Source: VAYN01 sp963702075 (GTDB lineage: Bacteria > Actinomycetota > Thermoleophilia > Solirubrobacterales > 70-9). Taken from it: 64,000 bases of DNA. The stretch is taken from positions 2,046,001 to 2,110,000 of the forward strand of contig OY969703.1 in the NCBI GenBank assembly GCA_963702075.1, written 5' to 3'. Of the stretch, positions 16,380 to 27,857 are shown piece after piece. Made by a program: the position numbers and the translations under genes. The number at the start of each line of letters is the position of its first letter. Position 1 is the stretch's first letter. Under the pieces are notes generated by a model. It was not told where the DNA came from. It did no database searches and saw nothing but the letters and a program-made list of their open reading frames with translations.

Positions 16380-18256
16380 CCGGTTGCTTCGATTTCGGCG
16401 CCTTCTTCGCCGGCTTCACGGCTTTCGGCCGCGATCTGGTTGTGGAAGTACGTTTCGAGGATCGTGTGGGCGGCGGGAGCGGCGGCTTGGGCGCCGAAGC
16501 CGCCTTCCTCGATGGTGACCACCGTCACGATACGCGGATTGGGGTACGGGGCGAGCACGGCGTACCAGGATTGGTCGGCATGACCCGGGCGTTCCGCCGT
16601 CCCCGTCTTGCCGGCAACGGGGATCGGGAAGCTGCCGAAGACCGGCTCCGAGGTCCCGCTTGCGCCCTGGGCGGCGTCGTGCAGACCTTCCATGATCACG
16701 CTGCGGGTGCCCGGGTCGATCTTGATCTTGCGCTGCGGGCCGGGATCGAATTCCTTCTGAACGCGACCGGCCGCGTCCTCGATTTCCATCCCCACGTGGG
16801 GGGTGACGATCGTGCCGCCGTTGCCCAGAGCGGCGTAGGCAACCGCCATCTGCAGCGGGTTCGTCTGCAGGTCCCCCTGCCCGGTCGCCAGCTGGATGTT
16901 GTCCCCGGACGACCACGGTCGTTCGGTTCCCCCTTCCTTGAAGAGCTGATCGCGCCAGTGCCTGGTCGGCAGCAGGCCGTTGGTGTTGACCGGGATGTCG
17001 AGCCCGGTCGGGCGGCCGATCCCGAGCTGGTGCGCCCACTGCTGCAGCTCCCCCGTCTTCCACATGTCGTAGCCCAGCGTGTAGAAGAAGACGTCGTCGG
17101 AGACTTCCAGCGCAGGCACAAGGGTCAGCGGTCCGTAGGCCGCGCCTTCGGCGTTTTCGAAACATTCTTCGGGGCCGACGCAGAACTGGCCGGGGTCGTT
17201 GATCACGCTGTTCGGCGTGATCACCCCGTTTTCCAGCGCCGCCAGAGCGGTGATGAGCTTGAAGGTCGAACCGGTCGGGTATTCCCCTTCAGTCGCGCGG
17301 TCGAGCAGCGGCGCCGATTCGTTGCGGTAGAGCGCGTTGACCTGGGCCTGGGTCGGGGTGATCAGTTCGGAGGGATCGAAACTCGGGTTGGAGCCGAGGC
17401 CGAGGATCTGCCCGTTGTGGATGTCCATGGTGATGAAGGCGCCGGGCAGGCCCTGGGAGGCGAGAGCGCTTTCCCCCGCTTCCTGCACCGCCGGGTCGAT
17501 CGTCAGCTTCAGGTTCTCGCCTGGCGTCGGCGGCATTTCGACGAGCTGCCCTCCCGGCGTCGGCTCGCCGAGCGCGTTCACCTGGATCTTGGTCAGGCCC
17601 GGCTCGCCGCGCAAATATTCGTTGTAAGTCGTCTCGACCCCGCCCTTGCCGACCATTTCACCCGGTTCCATCCCCTTGTTCCGGGCTTCTTCCAGTTCTT
17701 CTTCTGAGATCTCGCCGACGCTGCCGAGGACGTGAGCGCCGAGGGTCCCGTGGGGGTAATGACGGACGAAGACCCGCTGCACCGCCACGCCCGGGAATTT
17801 CAGCTGGTTTTCTTCGATGTATGCGACCAGGTCGAAGCCGACGTCCTGGCGCAGCGTCACCGGGGCGCCGGCGGCAACCTTTTCTTCTTCGTGGATCTTG
17901 CGCCGTACCTGCCGCAGGCTCATGTGGGCGAGGGCGCCGATCCGGGTCAGCTCCGCTCGTTCCTCTTTCGGGTCTTCCGGCAGTTTCGCCGTGTTCACCT
18001 GCAGAGCCAGGGCGCTGCGGTTGTCGACCAGGACCTTGCCTTCGCGGCCGAGGATGTCGCCGCGGGGGGCGACGACTTTGAACGAGCGGGTGCGGTTGTT
18101 CTTCGCCTCCGCCAGGTACTTGTCGCCGGAGAGGACCTGCAGGTTCCAGAGGCGGAAGAAGAGGATCCCGAAGAGCGCCACCGCGAGGCCGCCGAGAACG
18201 GCGATCCGCAGCGAAAGGCGGCTGCCCTGCGGACGGTCGTCGTTGCGCAGGTACAT
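16376..18256 (-). CDS. mrdA: penicillin-binding protein 2 (elongation transpeptidase)
   Basis: 626 residues. One N-terminal membrane anchor (about 18-42), then the PBP dimerisation/pedestal domain (RSFKVVAPRGDILGREG) and the transpeptidase domain. The active serine is in STFK (S330, K333), the KTG box is KTGT at 550-553, and the middle SxN motif reads SDD at 386-388 instead of the usual SxN. It crosslinks side-wall peptidoglycan together with RodA. Four bases separate it from mreD. Confidence 0.96.
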   Translation of the reverse strand: MYLRNDDRPQGSRLSLRIAVLGGLAVALFGILFFRLWNLQVLSGDKYLAEAKNNRTRSFKVVAPRGDILGREGKVLVDNRSALALQVNTAKLPEDPKEERAELTRIGALAHMSLRQVRRKIHEEEKVAAGAPVTLRQDVGFDLVAYIEENQLKFPGVAVQRVFVRHYPHGTLGAHVLGSVGEISEEELEEARNKGMEPGEMVGKGGVETTYNEYLRGEPGLTKIQVNALGEPTPGGQLVEMPPTPGENLKLTIDPAVQEAGESALASQGLPGAFITMDIHNGQILGLGSNPSFDPSELITPTQAQVNALYRNESAPLLDRATEGEYPTGSTFKLITALAALENGVITPNSVINDPGQFCVGPEECFENAEGAAYGPLTLVPALEVSDDVFFYTLGYDMWKTGELQQWAHQLGIGRPTGLDIPVNTNGLLPTRHWRDQLFKEGGTERPWSSGDNIQLATGQGDLQTNPLQMAVAYAALGNGGTIVTPHVGMEIEDAAGRVQKEFDPGPQRKIKIDPGTRSVIMEGLHDAAQGASGTSEPVFGSFPIPVAGKTGTAERPGHADQSWYAVLAPYPNPRIVTVVTIEEGGFGAQAAAPAAHTILETYFHNQIAAESREAGEEGAEIEATG

Positions 18257-18260
18257 GCGC

Positions 18261-18845
18261 CTAGGCTCCCATGGCTCGCGGTCGCCTGCTGCGACCGACC
18301 TTCAGCGGGCGCGGCCGCGAGGGCCGGCGGGCGGTCGGCTCTTCCACCAGCGCCGGTCGCAGGACCCGCCGCAGCAGGGCGTAGATCGCCCAGCCGAGGA
18401 AGAAGGCGAAGATGCTCTTCAGAAGTAGGTCACGGATCACCAGCGGGCTGACGGTGGCGTCGTTCAAGCCCAGCATCAGCTCGACCGCGCCGAAGCCGAG
18501 CTCGGCGAAGAGGGTCAGGCCCATGCAGAGGAGCGGCGGCACCAGCGGGCTGTGGATCTCGAAGCGCTCGCGGAAGAGCCCCGCGAGGTAGCCGGTGCTC
18601 AGCAAGACCAGCGAGGCACCGCCGAGCGGCACGATCAGCAGACAGTCGAGCAGGAGACCGACGGAGAAGCCGCAGACGGCTCCGGTCAGGGTGCCGCCGA
18701 GGAGGCCGAGCACGACCACCAGCGAGGGCAGCACGTCCGGGCTGACGTGGAAGAGGGCCACCTGCGAGAAGAAGCCGAGCTGCAGGAGCACGCCGACCAC
18801 TACGACCGCGACCAGCCGGGCGACGATGTTGGGGGTGAGGATCAT
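18261..18845 (-). CDS. mreD: rod shape-determining protein MreD
   Basis: 194 residues with five to six hydrophobic segments (for example VARLVAVVVVGVLLQLGFF, VLPSLVVVLGLLGGTLTGAV, LLLKSIFAFFLGWAIYALL) and a basic Arg/Pro-rich tail. Sequence conservation in MreD is weak, so the call leans on size, topology and its position between mreC and mrdA. It overlaps mreC by four bases. Confidence 0.9.
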   Translation of the reverse strand: MILTPNIVARLVAVVVVGVLLQLGFFSQVALFHVSPDVLPSLVVVLGLLGGTLTGAVCGFSVGLLLDCLLIVPLGGASLVLLSTGYLAGLFRERFEIHSPLVPPLLCMGLTLFAELGFGAVELMLGLNDATVSPLVIRDLLLKSIFAFFLGWAIYALLRRVLRPALVEEPTARRPSRPRPLKVGRSRRPRAMGA

Positions 18846-19690
18846 CTGCGCGAGCCTCCGGAGAGGACCTGGACGAGGTCGAGGTTGCGAAGGTCGGCGT
18901 AGGGCCGCACGTGGACCTGGTGCTGCGCCTCCTGTTCGGTGATCGCGGCTTCGACCACCTTCCCGATCGGGAGGTTCGGGGGGTAACGCGATTCGATCCC
19001 TTCGCCGCGCCAGCCGGAGGTGACCACCGACTGCCCTTTGCCGACGATCTTTTCGGTGTCGAGGTATTCGAGGACCATGTCCCCGGGGTCGCCGACCGAG
19101 GGCTTGAGGATCCCCTGCGCCCCGTTCGGCACGATCTTGGCCGCCACCGGACTCGAGTGGTCGGCGATCAGCGTCACCTTGGCGCTGCCGCCGGTGACCG
19201 CCGAGACATGGCCGACGAGACCGTCGCCGGTGACGACGGGGTCGTTGACGGCCACCCCGTCTCCCGAGCCGACGTCGATCGTCACGTCGGAGAACCAGAC
19301 GGTCGGCGAGCGGGTGATCACCCGGCCGATCACCTCTTCGTAGCCGGACGGGATGGCGCCGCTTTCGTCCAGCCCGACCAGCTTGCGCAGCTGGGCGTTT
19401 TCGGCCAGCGCCGCCTTCGCGCCGACCGCCTGCTTGCGTGCTTCTTCCAGTTCGACGTGCAGGCGGGAGTTCTTGCCCTTCGCGTCGAAGGTCTCGTCGA
19501 ACCAGTTGACGAGGTCGCGGGCGGGCTTCAGCGCTCGGTCGGCGACCGACTGGATCGGGCTGAAGATCGTGGCGACGCCGCGCTGCATGCCGTCGGACCC
19601 CTGCCCGTAGGTGACGCTGAGCAGGGCGAAGGATCCGACGATCAGCAGTGCCAGCACCGCGCGGCGGCGGCGTACTTGCTTTCGATACAC
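18842..19690 (-). CDS. mreC: rod shape-determining protein MreC
   Basis: 282 residues. A basic N terminus and one membrane helix (about residues 9-28) are followed by a coiled coil (SRLHVELEEARKQAVGAKAA) and the beta-barrel MreC domain (VIGRVITRSPTVWFSDVTIDVG, VVTGDGLVGHVS, VVTSGWRGEGIESRYPPNLPIG). It is periplasmic-side scaffold for the elongation machinery, linking MreB with PBP2. 38 bases separate it from mreB. Confidence 0.95.
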   Translation of the reverse strand: MYRKQVRRRRAVLALLIVGSFALLSVTYGQGSDGMQRGVATIFSPIQSVADRALKPARDLVNWFDETFDAKGKNSRLHVELEEARKQAVGAKAALAENAQLRKLVGLDESGAIPSGYEEVIGRVITRSPTVWFSDVTIDVGSGDGVAVNDPVVTGDGLVGHVSAVTGGSAKVTLIADHSSPVAAKIVPNGAQGILKPSVGDPGDMVLEYLDTEKIVGKGQSVVTSGWRGEGIESRYPPNLPIGKVVEAAITEQEAQHQVHVRPYADLRNLDLVQVLSGGSRR

Positions 19691-19728
19691 GTTGAAGTTC
19701 TGTTCCTAGGGTTTCGCATGAGCGCTGA

Positions 19729-20772
<1,044 letters not shown>

Positions 20773-20829
20773 TTACAGGGCCGATGATGGCAAACCCGTA
20801 TAAGCGTTCTGTGAGCCTGGTCAGGCTCG

Positions 20830-21414
20830 CTAGATCAATTGCGGCGCAAGCTCAGCCAGCAAGCCGACCGGCAGCCCGACGACGTTGGAGACGCTCCCCT
20901 CTATGCGCTCGACCAGGGTCGAACCGAGGGTCTGGATCGCGTAGCCGCCGGAACGGCCCTCCCACTCGCCGAAGCGCACATAGCGTTCCTTTTCCGCATC
21001 GGAGAGCTGCTTGAAGACCACAGTCGTCTTCTCCACCCCACTCCGCTCCTCGCCATCGGCCACAACCACCAGTCCGCTCATCACGGTGTGGGCTCTTCCG
21101 GACATCCGGTCAAGAAAGGCATGCGCCTCCGAAGCATCAGCGGGCTTGCCGAGCACCTCGCCATCCAATACCACGTCCGTGTCGCAGGCAATAACGAGGT
21201 CCCCGACCTCGATGGCCGCCGCCTTGCGGTGTGCGTTCTCGACCACGAGGTGCTCGGGATCGCCCTCGGCCAGCTCCTCGACCCCGGGCACGACAACCTC
21301 GAACTCGACGCCCAACTTCTGCAGGATCTCCCGCCGCTGCGGCGACCCAGATGCGAGGACCAGCTTCAGAAACCGCCCATCAGGAGAGCTCGGGGAACCA
21401 GATCCCGATCTCAC
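20830..21414 (-). CDS. maf: Maf-family nucleoside triphosphate pyrophosphatase
   Basis: Hydrolyses non-canonical or modified nucleotides and affects septum formation. The family motifs are LVLASGSPQRREIL, the catalytic acidic site ACDTDVVLDGEVLGKP, and SGRAHTVMSG. The start is uncertain: the GTG at 21414 adds 15 residues (SGSGSPSSPDGRF) and overlaps ndk by 35 bases, whereas homologues begin right at -KLVLAS, which here would need the CTG at 21369. The end of the gene, LLAELAPQLI, is normal. Confidence 0.9.
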   Translation of the reverse strand: MRSGSGSPSSPDGRFLKLVLASGSPQRREILQKLGVEFEVVVPGVEELAEGDPEHLVVENAHRKAAAIEVGDLVIACDTDVVLDGEVLGKPADASEAHAFLDRMSGRAHTVMSGLVVVADGEERSGVEKTTVVFKQLSDAEKERYVRFGEWEGRSGGYAIQTLGSTLVERIEGSVSNVVGLPVGLLAELAPQLI

Positions 21415-21787
21415 GCTCGGCCGACTCGTCGGAGTCGGAGCCGTGGACCATGTTGAAGGTCACCTCGAGCGCGAAATCTCCGCGGATCGAGCCGGGTGCG
21501 GCCTCAACCGGGTTGGTCGCGCCGATCAGCTGGCGCGCCGCCTTCACCGCCTCGGTCCCCTCGAGGACCATCGCCACCAGGGTGCCGCCGGTGATGAAGG
21601 AGACGAGCTCGCCGAAGAAGGGCTTATCGGCGTGCTCGGCGTAGTGCTCGTTGGCGATCTCCTCGCTCGCGCGCATCGACTTCACGGCGGCGATCCGCAG
21701 GCCCTTGCGCTCGAAGCGGGCGATTACCTCGCCGGTGAGGGCGCGTTCGAAGGCGTCAGGCTTGACGAGGATCAGGGTTCGGCTCAC
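21380..21787 (-). CDS. ndk: nucleoside diphosphate kinase
   Basis: 135 residues from a GTG (SRTLILVKPDAFERAL), with AGGAG eight bases upstream. Balances nucleoside triphosphates by phosphate transfer through the catalytic histidine in TFNMVHGSDSDESA. The segment HYAEHADKPFFGELVSFITGG is typical. The start overlaps the zinc-ribbon gene by 32 bases. A longer reading frame to 22093 exists but its added part is an Arg/Ser-rich shadow of the overlapping gene. Confidence 0.96.
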   Translation of the reverse strand: MSRTLILVKPDAFERALTGEVIARFERKGLRIAAVKSMRASEEIANEHYAEHADKPFFGELVSFITGGTLVAMVLEGTEAVKAARQLIGATNPVEAAPGSIRGDFALEVTFNMVHGSDSDESAEREIGIWFPELS

Positions 21788-22379
21788 GGGTGGGGCTCCT
21801 TTGCTCTTGGGTTGGCTCGGCCCCTTCTCCCGCCTCCGGCGCAGCTTTCCTGCGGCGCGGCGCGGCCTGTCGTTTCGGCTGCGCCTGGCGCTCTTCGGGG
21901 TCACGACGTTTGCGGCGCGGCCGCTCCTCGCCGCCGCCTCTGAGATTGGTCTCGCAGTAGGGGCAGAGGCCCCAGCGCGGGTCGACCGGCTTGCCGCAGG
22001 TCGGGCAAGGGTCCTTGAGGCGGCGCTGGCAGTTCGGGCAGCGCAGGTAGTTTTTCTCGACCGGGTACTCGCAGTTGGGGCAGCTCTGCTCACGCAGCTG
22101 GCGAACCCGCAGCTCGGCGGCCTTGATCTCCAACTCGCGCTCGTGCGCGTCCTCCAGGAACTCCGGCGGCCGCACGATCGCGTAGACGGCGGTGCCGACG
22201 AAAGGGAAGAACGAGGCGACGGTGGCGCAGGCGACCAGGAAGGGATCGGAGATGCGGCGGCGGGCGTCGAGGTAGGTGTAGACGATCAGCGCCAGCCAGA
22301 GGACTACCAGCAGCAGCAGGATGAGAGTAGCGGCCAGATTGAGGCCGTCGTTGGTGATGCCGAAGATCGCTAGAGACAT
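21756..22379 (-). CDS. membrane-anchored double zinc-ribbon protein
   Basis: 207 residues. Two hydrophobic helices (about 13-36 and 47-68) are followed by a helical segment and two tandem zinc ribbons: CPNCEYP with CPNCQRR, and CPTCGKP with CPYCETN (residues about 99-143). The last 60 residues are Lys/Arg/Pro-rich and probably disordered. The ribbons would face the cytoplasm and may bind nucleic acid or protein. The function is unknown. It overlaps ndk at its 3' end. Confidence 0.75.
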   Translation of the reverse strand: MSLAIFGITNDGLNLAATLILLLLVVLWLALIVYTYLDARRRISDPFLVACATVASFFPFVGTAVYAIVRPPEFLEDAHERELEIKAAELRVRQLREQSCPNCEYPVEKNYLRCPNCQRRLKDPCPTCGKPVDPRWGLCPYCETNLRGGGEERPRRKRRDPEERQAQPKRQAAPRRRKAAPEAGEGAEPTQEQRSPTREPNPDPRQA

Positions 22380-22443
22380 GATTTGGGGGAGCCGCTGAGG
22401 GAGCGGCAGTCTACTTCGCCGTCGCCGACGTTAACCCTGTTCT

Positions 22444-22569
22444 CTACAGGAAGAGCCGTCCGAACAGGTAGCCGACGCCGAAGAAGAAGAGGATGACGAT
22501 CGCCACCACGGCAGCGACGAGCCCCATCATCGAGAGCAGTTCGGAACCGGCGCTACGGGGTCGATCCAT
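22444..22569 (-). CDS. 41-residue single-helix membrane peptide
   Basis: Short gene that starts with ATG within the last 17 bases of folC and ends with TAG. The peptide has a polar start (MDRPRSAGSELLS) and one hydrophobic helix (VAAVVAIVILFFFGVGYLFG), then RLFL. Overlap with folC and the clean helix suggest a real, translationally coupled small protein. No family is recognised. Confidence 0.5.
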   Translation of the reverse strand: MDRPRSAGSELLSMMGLVAAVVAIVILFFFGVGYLFGRLFL

Positions 22570-23818
22570 GGCGAAATCCTCGCACAGCGCGGGCGGGAGC
22601 GATGGCGTAGTGGGAACCGGCGACCAGGGCCAGGCCCTCTGGATCCTCAGCGGCGAGGCCTACCGTGAGCCGAAGGGCTGCCTCGAAGTCGGGCTTCGCC
22701 TCGGCCGCCAGGCCCGCCGACTCGCAGATGGCAGCCAGCTCCGCTGCAGGACGAGAGCTGGCGCCGGGCCGGCCGTGGCCGGCCAGCGCCTCGCCGGACA
22801 GCTCGGTGCAGACCGCGCGCTCCAGCGCCGGCGCGAGCGCCGCGATCATCGCCTCGGCGTCCTTGTCGGCGAGGATCGCCAGACAGGCGACGATGCGCCG
22901 CCCGTCCGCCAAGGCGGGGAGCGATTCGGCCAGCGCCGCCGCCCCGGCCGGGTTGTGGGCGGCGTCGACGAAGAGTGGCGGGTGGTCGGCGATTTGCTCG
23001 AGCCGGCCCGGGACCGTGACCGTCGTCGCCACCGCCGCCAGCCGCTCGCGGTCGAGACGGCCGAGGAACGCCTCTGCTGCCGCGCAGGCGATCGCGAAGT
23101 TGCGGCGCTGGAACTCCCCGGGCGCGCGTAGGAACACGTCGAACTCCGGCTCGGCCGGTGCCAGGATCAGGCGCGCGTTGCGCTTCCGCGCCGTCTCCTC
23201 CGCCAGGGCCCGCACTTCGTCGGAGACCTCGCCCAGCACCAGCGTCGTCTGGTCGCGGAGGACCGCGAGCTTCTCCGCCGCGATCTCGACCTCGGTCTCC
23301 CCCAGCCACTCGGTGTGGTCGAGGCCGATCGAGGTGAGGACGGCGACCTTGGAAGGGATCGTGTTGGTGGCGTCGAGACGGCCGCCAAGGCCGGCCTCGA
23401 TCACCCCCGCCCGCACCCGCGCGTTGGCCAGCGCCACGAAGCTCGCCGCGGTCGCCGCCTCGAACTGCGTCACCGCCTCCCCCTCCTCGAGGGTGCGGTT
23501 CACCCCCTCCGCCGCTCGAGCCACCTGCTCGACCGCCTGGGTCCAGGCATCCGGCGCCACCTCCTCGCCGTGGACCAACGTGCGCTGCGACCAGCGCTCG
23601 GTATGGGGTGAGACGCTGGCGCCGGCACTGACCCCATGCGCCTCCAGCAACGCCGCCGTCATCCGCGTCACCGAGGACTTACCGTTGGTGCCGACGACGT
23701 GGATCGAAGCGAAGCGGTGCTGCGGCAGCCCCAGCGCCGTCGAGAGCTTGCGCATTCGCTCGAGGCCGAGTCGCATCCCGACCGGCTCGAGGGAATTGAG
23801 ATAGGCGTCTGCGTCCAA
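22553..23818 (-). CDS. folC: bifunctional folylpolyglutamate synthase / dihydrofolate synthase
   Basis: 421 residues. Adds glutamate to dihydropteroate and to folates, ATP-dependent. The Mur-ligase-type P-loop is HVVGTNGKSSVTRM (about 40-53). ASVSPHTERWSQR, EAGLGGRLDATN and DAAHNPAGAAAL are the expected conserved blocks. The C-terminal domain is present to GFRHGS. It lies 27 bases after valS on the same strand, a frequent pairing (valS-folC). Confidence 0.96.
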   Translation of the reverse strand: MDADAYLNSLEPVGMRLGLERMRKLSTALGLPQHRFASIHVVGTNGKSSVTRMTAALLEAHGVSAGASVSPHTERWSQRTLVHGEEVAPDAWTQAVEQVARAAEGVNRTLEEGEAVTQFEAATAASFVALANARVRAGVIEAGLGGRLDATNTIPSKVAVLTSIGLDHTEWLGETEVEIAAEKLAVLRDQTTLVLGEVSDEVRALAEETARKRNARLILAPAEPEFDVFLRAPGEFQRRNFAIACAAAEAFLGRLDRERLAAVATTVTVPGRLEQIADHPPLFVDAAHNPAGAAALAESLPALADGRRIVACLAILADKDAEAMIAALAPALERAVCTELSGEALAGHGRPGASSRPAAELAAICESAGLAAEAKPDFEAALRLTVGLAAEDPEGLALVAGSHYAIAPARAVRGFRHGSTP

Positions 23819-23845
23819 GGTCAGTCGGCGGCGCCTCCGCGCCGC

Positions 23846-26401
23846 CTAGCTCAGCTCGGCGAGTTCGTTGCGGTAGCGCTCCAGTTTGCCCCGCTCCTCC
23901 TCGACCACCTCGGCCGGCGCCTTGTCGACGAAGCCCTGGTTGCCGAGCTTGCGCTCGCCGCGCTCGACCTCGGCCCGCAGCTCCTCGCGCCGCTTGTCCA
24001 GGCGCGCGGCGACGGCTTTGGCATCGAGCTGGTCGGAATCGAGCACCCGTACCGGACCGACCGAGGCAACCGGCTCGGTCCCCACCCCGTCGAACTCGAA
24101 GCGCGAGAGCCGGGCGACGAAGTCCGGCGGCTCGACGCCGTCGATCACCGCCGGCAGCGTCGCCCCGACCGGCACGCCGGCAAGGTCGCGCCAGGCTCGC
24201 AGGCGCTGGGTCAGGCGGATGCCGCCCTCTACGTCCTCCTCGGCCGCCGCGTCGACGAGCGACTCGTCGGCGATCGGGAAGGCGTGAACGGCCAGGTGTC
24301 CCTGCCGCGCCGGGTGGAAGTTCCAGATCTCCTCGGTGACGAACGGCATCGTCGGGTGCAGCAGCGCCAGCACCCTCTCCAGCGCATAGAGCAGGGTCGC
24401 CGAGACCTCCTCCTCGCCGTCATAGAGCCGCGGCTTGACGATCTCCAGGTACCAGTCGCAGAGGTCGCGCCAGAAGAACGAGTAGGCCTCCTGGACGGCG
24501 TGGGCGAAATCGTAGGTCTCGAGTTTTTCGGTCACCGAGGCGACGGTGCGCTCCAACCGCGAGAGGATCCAGCGGTCCTCGACGCAGGTCGGCCGCGGCG
24601 CCGGCTCCACCTCGGCAGCGTTCAGCAGGATCAGCCGGCTCGCGTTCCAAAGCTTGTTGGCGAGGTCGCGCCCCTGTTGGACCTTGGCGTCGGAGAAGCG
24701 CACGTCCTGGGTCGAGGACATCGCCAGCAGTCCGAAGCGCAGGGCGTCAGCGCCGTGGACGTCGATTTCCTCCAGCGGGTCGATCCCGGTCCCGAGGCTC
24801 TTCGACATCCGGCGGCCGTCGCGGGCCTGGATCACCGAGTGGACGTAGACGTCGCGGAAGGGGATCGCGCCGGGGAACTCGAGCCCGGTCATGATCATCC
24901 GCGCCACCCAGAGGAAGAGGATCTCCCGCGCCGTGGTCAGGAAGCTGGTCGGGTAGAACGCGCGCAGCTCCGGCGTCTCGTCGGGCCAGCCGAGGGTCGC
25001 GAAGGGCCAGATCGCCGAGCTGAACCAGGTGTCGAGCACGTCCTCCTCCTGGCGCAGCTCGCCGCCGCAGGCGCCGCAGCGCTGGGGCTCGGCTTCGGCG
25101 ACGATCGTCTCGCCGCAGGCATCGCAGTACCAGACGGGGATCCGGTGCCCCCACCAGAGCTGGCGCGAGACGCACCAGGGGCGGATCTCCCGCATCCAGT
25201 CGAGGTAGACGCGCTTCCACTGCGAGGGCGTGATCCGCACCTCGTCGCGTTCGACGACTTCGATCGCCGGCCGCGCCAGCTCGTCCATGCGGCAGAACCA
25301 CTGCAGCGAGATCAGCGGCTCGATCCGCTCGCCGGATCGGTGCGAGAACGGCACCGAGTGGGTGTAGGGCTCCTCGGCCCGCAGGCGCCCCTCGGCCCGC
25401 AGTGCCTCGACCACCGCCACCTGCGCCTCGGCCGCGGTCAGGCTGGCGAACTCTCCCGCCTCCTCGGTCATGCGGCCGTCGGGGCCGATCACGCCGATCT
25501 CCTCGAGCTTGTGCTTGCGGCCGATCTCGAAGTCGTTGGGGTCGTGGCCGGGGGTGATCTTCAGCGCCCCGGTGCCGAACTCGACGTCGACGTGGTCGTC
25601 GGCGATGATCGGAATCCGGCGGCCGACCAGCGGCAAGACCACGTGCTGGCCGACGAGATCGCGGTAGCGCTCGTCGTCGGGATTCACGGCGACGGCGGTG
25701 TCGGCGAGCATCGTCTCCGGCCGCACCGTGGCGACGGTCAGCACCCGGTCGGAACCCTCGACCGGGTAGTCGATCGAGAAGAGGGCGTCCTCGACATCGC
25801 GGTTCTCGACCTCGAGGTCGGAGATCGCCGACTGCGAGCCCGGGTCCCAGTTGACCATGTAGTTGTCGCGGTAGATGTAGCCCTTGTCGAAGAGCTGCTT
25901 GAAGACGCGATAGACCGCCTTCACGTAGCCCTCGTCGAGGGTGAAGCGCTCGCGCTCGTAGTCGCAGGAGGCGCCGAGCCGCTTGTACTGCTCGACGATC
26001 CGCGAGCCGTACTCGCCTTTCCACTCCCAGACCCGCTCGACGAATGCCTCACGGCCGAGGTCGTGGCGCGTCTTGCCTTCTTTTTTTAGCTCTTTCTCGA
26101 CCACCGCCTGGGTGGCGATGCCGGCGTGATCGGTGCCGAGGATCCAAAGCGCGTTGCGACCGCGCATCCGGTTCATCCGCACCAGCGCGTCCTGCATCGA
26201 CCCGTTCAGCGCGTGCCCCATATGCAGGACCCCGGTCACGTTCGGAGGCGGGATCGCGACCGAGAAGTTCTCCTCTGGGGTCCCCTCCGCGGTCGGGTGG
26301 AAGTACCCGCCCTCGATCCACTCGGCGAAGATCCGCGCCTCGACCTCGGAGGGGTCGTAGCGGGTGGTGCTCTCCAGTTTTTGCCGGGCCCCCGCGCTCA
26401 C
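23846..26401 (-). CDS. valS: valyl-tRNA synthetase
   Basis: 851 residues, full length. Charges tRNA-Val. HIGH motif is PPPNVTGVLHMGHALNG (H-M-G-H), KMSKS loop is RRMSKSLGTG. The editing domain and a C-terminal coiled coil (KRREELRAEVERGERKLG) that contacts tRNA are present. Zinc-type cysteines occur in CDACGE and CGACGGE. The stop of clpX lies 19 bases upstream, on the same strand, so clpX-valS-folC may be one unit. Confidence 0.97.
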   Translation of the reverse strand: MSAGARQKLESTTRYDPSEVEARIFAEWIEGGYFHPTAEGTPEENFSVAIPPPNVTGVLHMGHALNGSMQDALVRMNRMRGRNALWILGTDHAGIATQAVVEKELKKEGKTRHDLGREAFVERVWEWKGEYGSRIVEQYKRLGASCDYERERFTLDEGYVKAVYRVFKQLFDKGYIYRDNYMVNWDPGSQSAISDLEVENRDVEDALFSIDYPVEGSDRVLTVATVRPETMLADTAVAVNPDDERYRDLVGQHVVLPLVGRRIPIIADDHVDVEFGTGALKITPGHDPNDFEIGRKHKLEEIGVIGPDGRMTEEAGEFASLTAAEAQVAVVEALRAEGRLRAEEPYTHSVPFSHRSGERIEPLISLQWFCRMDELARPAIEVVERDEVRITPSQWKRVYLDWMREIRPWCVSRQLWWGHRIPVWYCDACGETIVAEAEPQRCGACGGELRQEEDVLDTWFSSAIWPFATLGWPDETPELRAFYPTSFLTTAREILFLWVARMIMTGLEFPGAIPFRDVYVHSVIQARDGRRMSKSLGTGIDPLEEIDVHGADALRFGLLAMSSTQDVRFSDAKVQQGRDLANKLWNASRLILLNAAEVEPAPRPTCVEDRWILSRLERTVASVTEKLETYDFAHAVQEAYSFFWRDLCDWYLEIVKPRLYDGEEEVSATLLYALERVLALLHPTMPFVTEEIWNFHPARQGHLAVHAFPIADESLVDAAAEEDVEGGIRLTQRLRAWRDLAGVPVGATLPAVIDGVEPPDFVARLSRFEFDGVGTEPVASVGPVRVLDSDQLDAKAVAARLDKRREELRAEVERGERKLGNQGFVDKAPAEVVEEERGKLERYRNELAELS

Positions 26402-26420
26402 GGGGGCGAGTCTAAAGACG

Positions 26421-27707
<1,287 letters not shown>

Positions 27708-27857
27708 CGGGATCCCCTCCTAATGGGATGTCTCTTTACCTCCGGCGGCGTCCCAAAGCTTAGACGGGGACTTGCACCGGTCCGTGGAGGTCTTTACGGC
27801 ATCGACGCGAGCGTCCCTGCACATGAGCGCAGCCTTGCGTGGCGCTACCGTGACCGA

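Noticed and set aside
21788..22093. N-terminal extension of ndk
   Set aside because: Arg/Ser/Ala-rich frame shadowing the zinc-ribbon gene; ndk homologues begin at the GTG 21787.
23636..26089. 817-codon open frame on the plus strand
   Set aside because: Antisense to valS and folC; low-complexity Arg/Leu/Asp composition without any domain.
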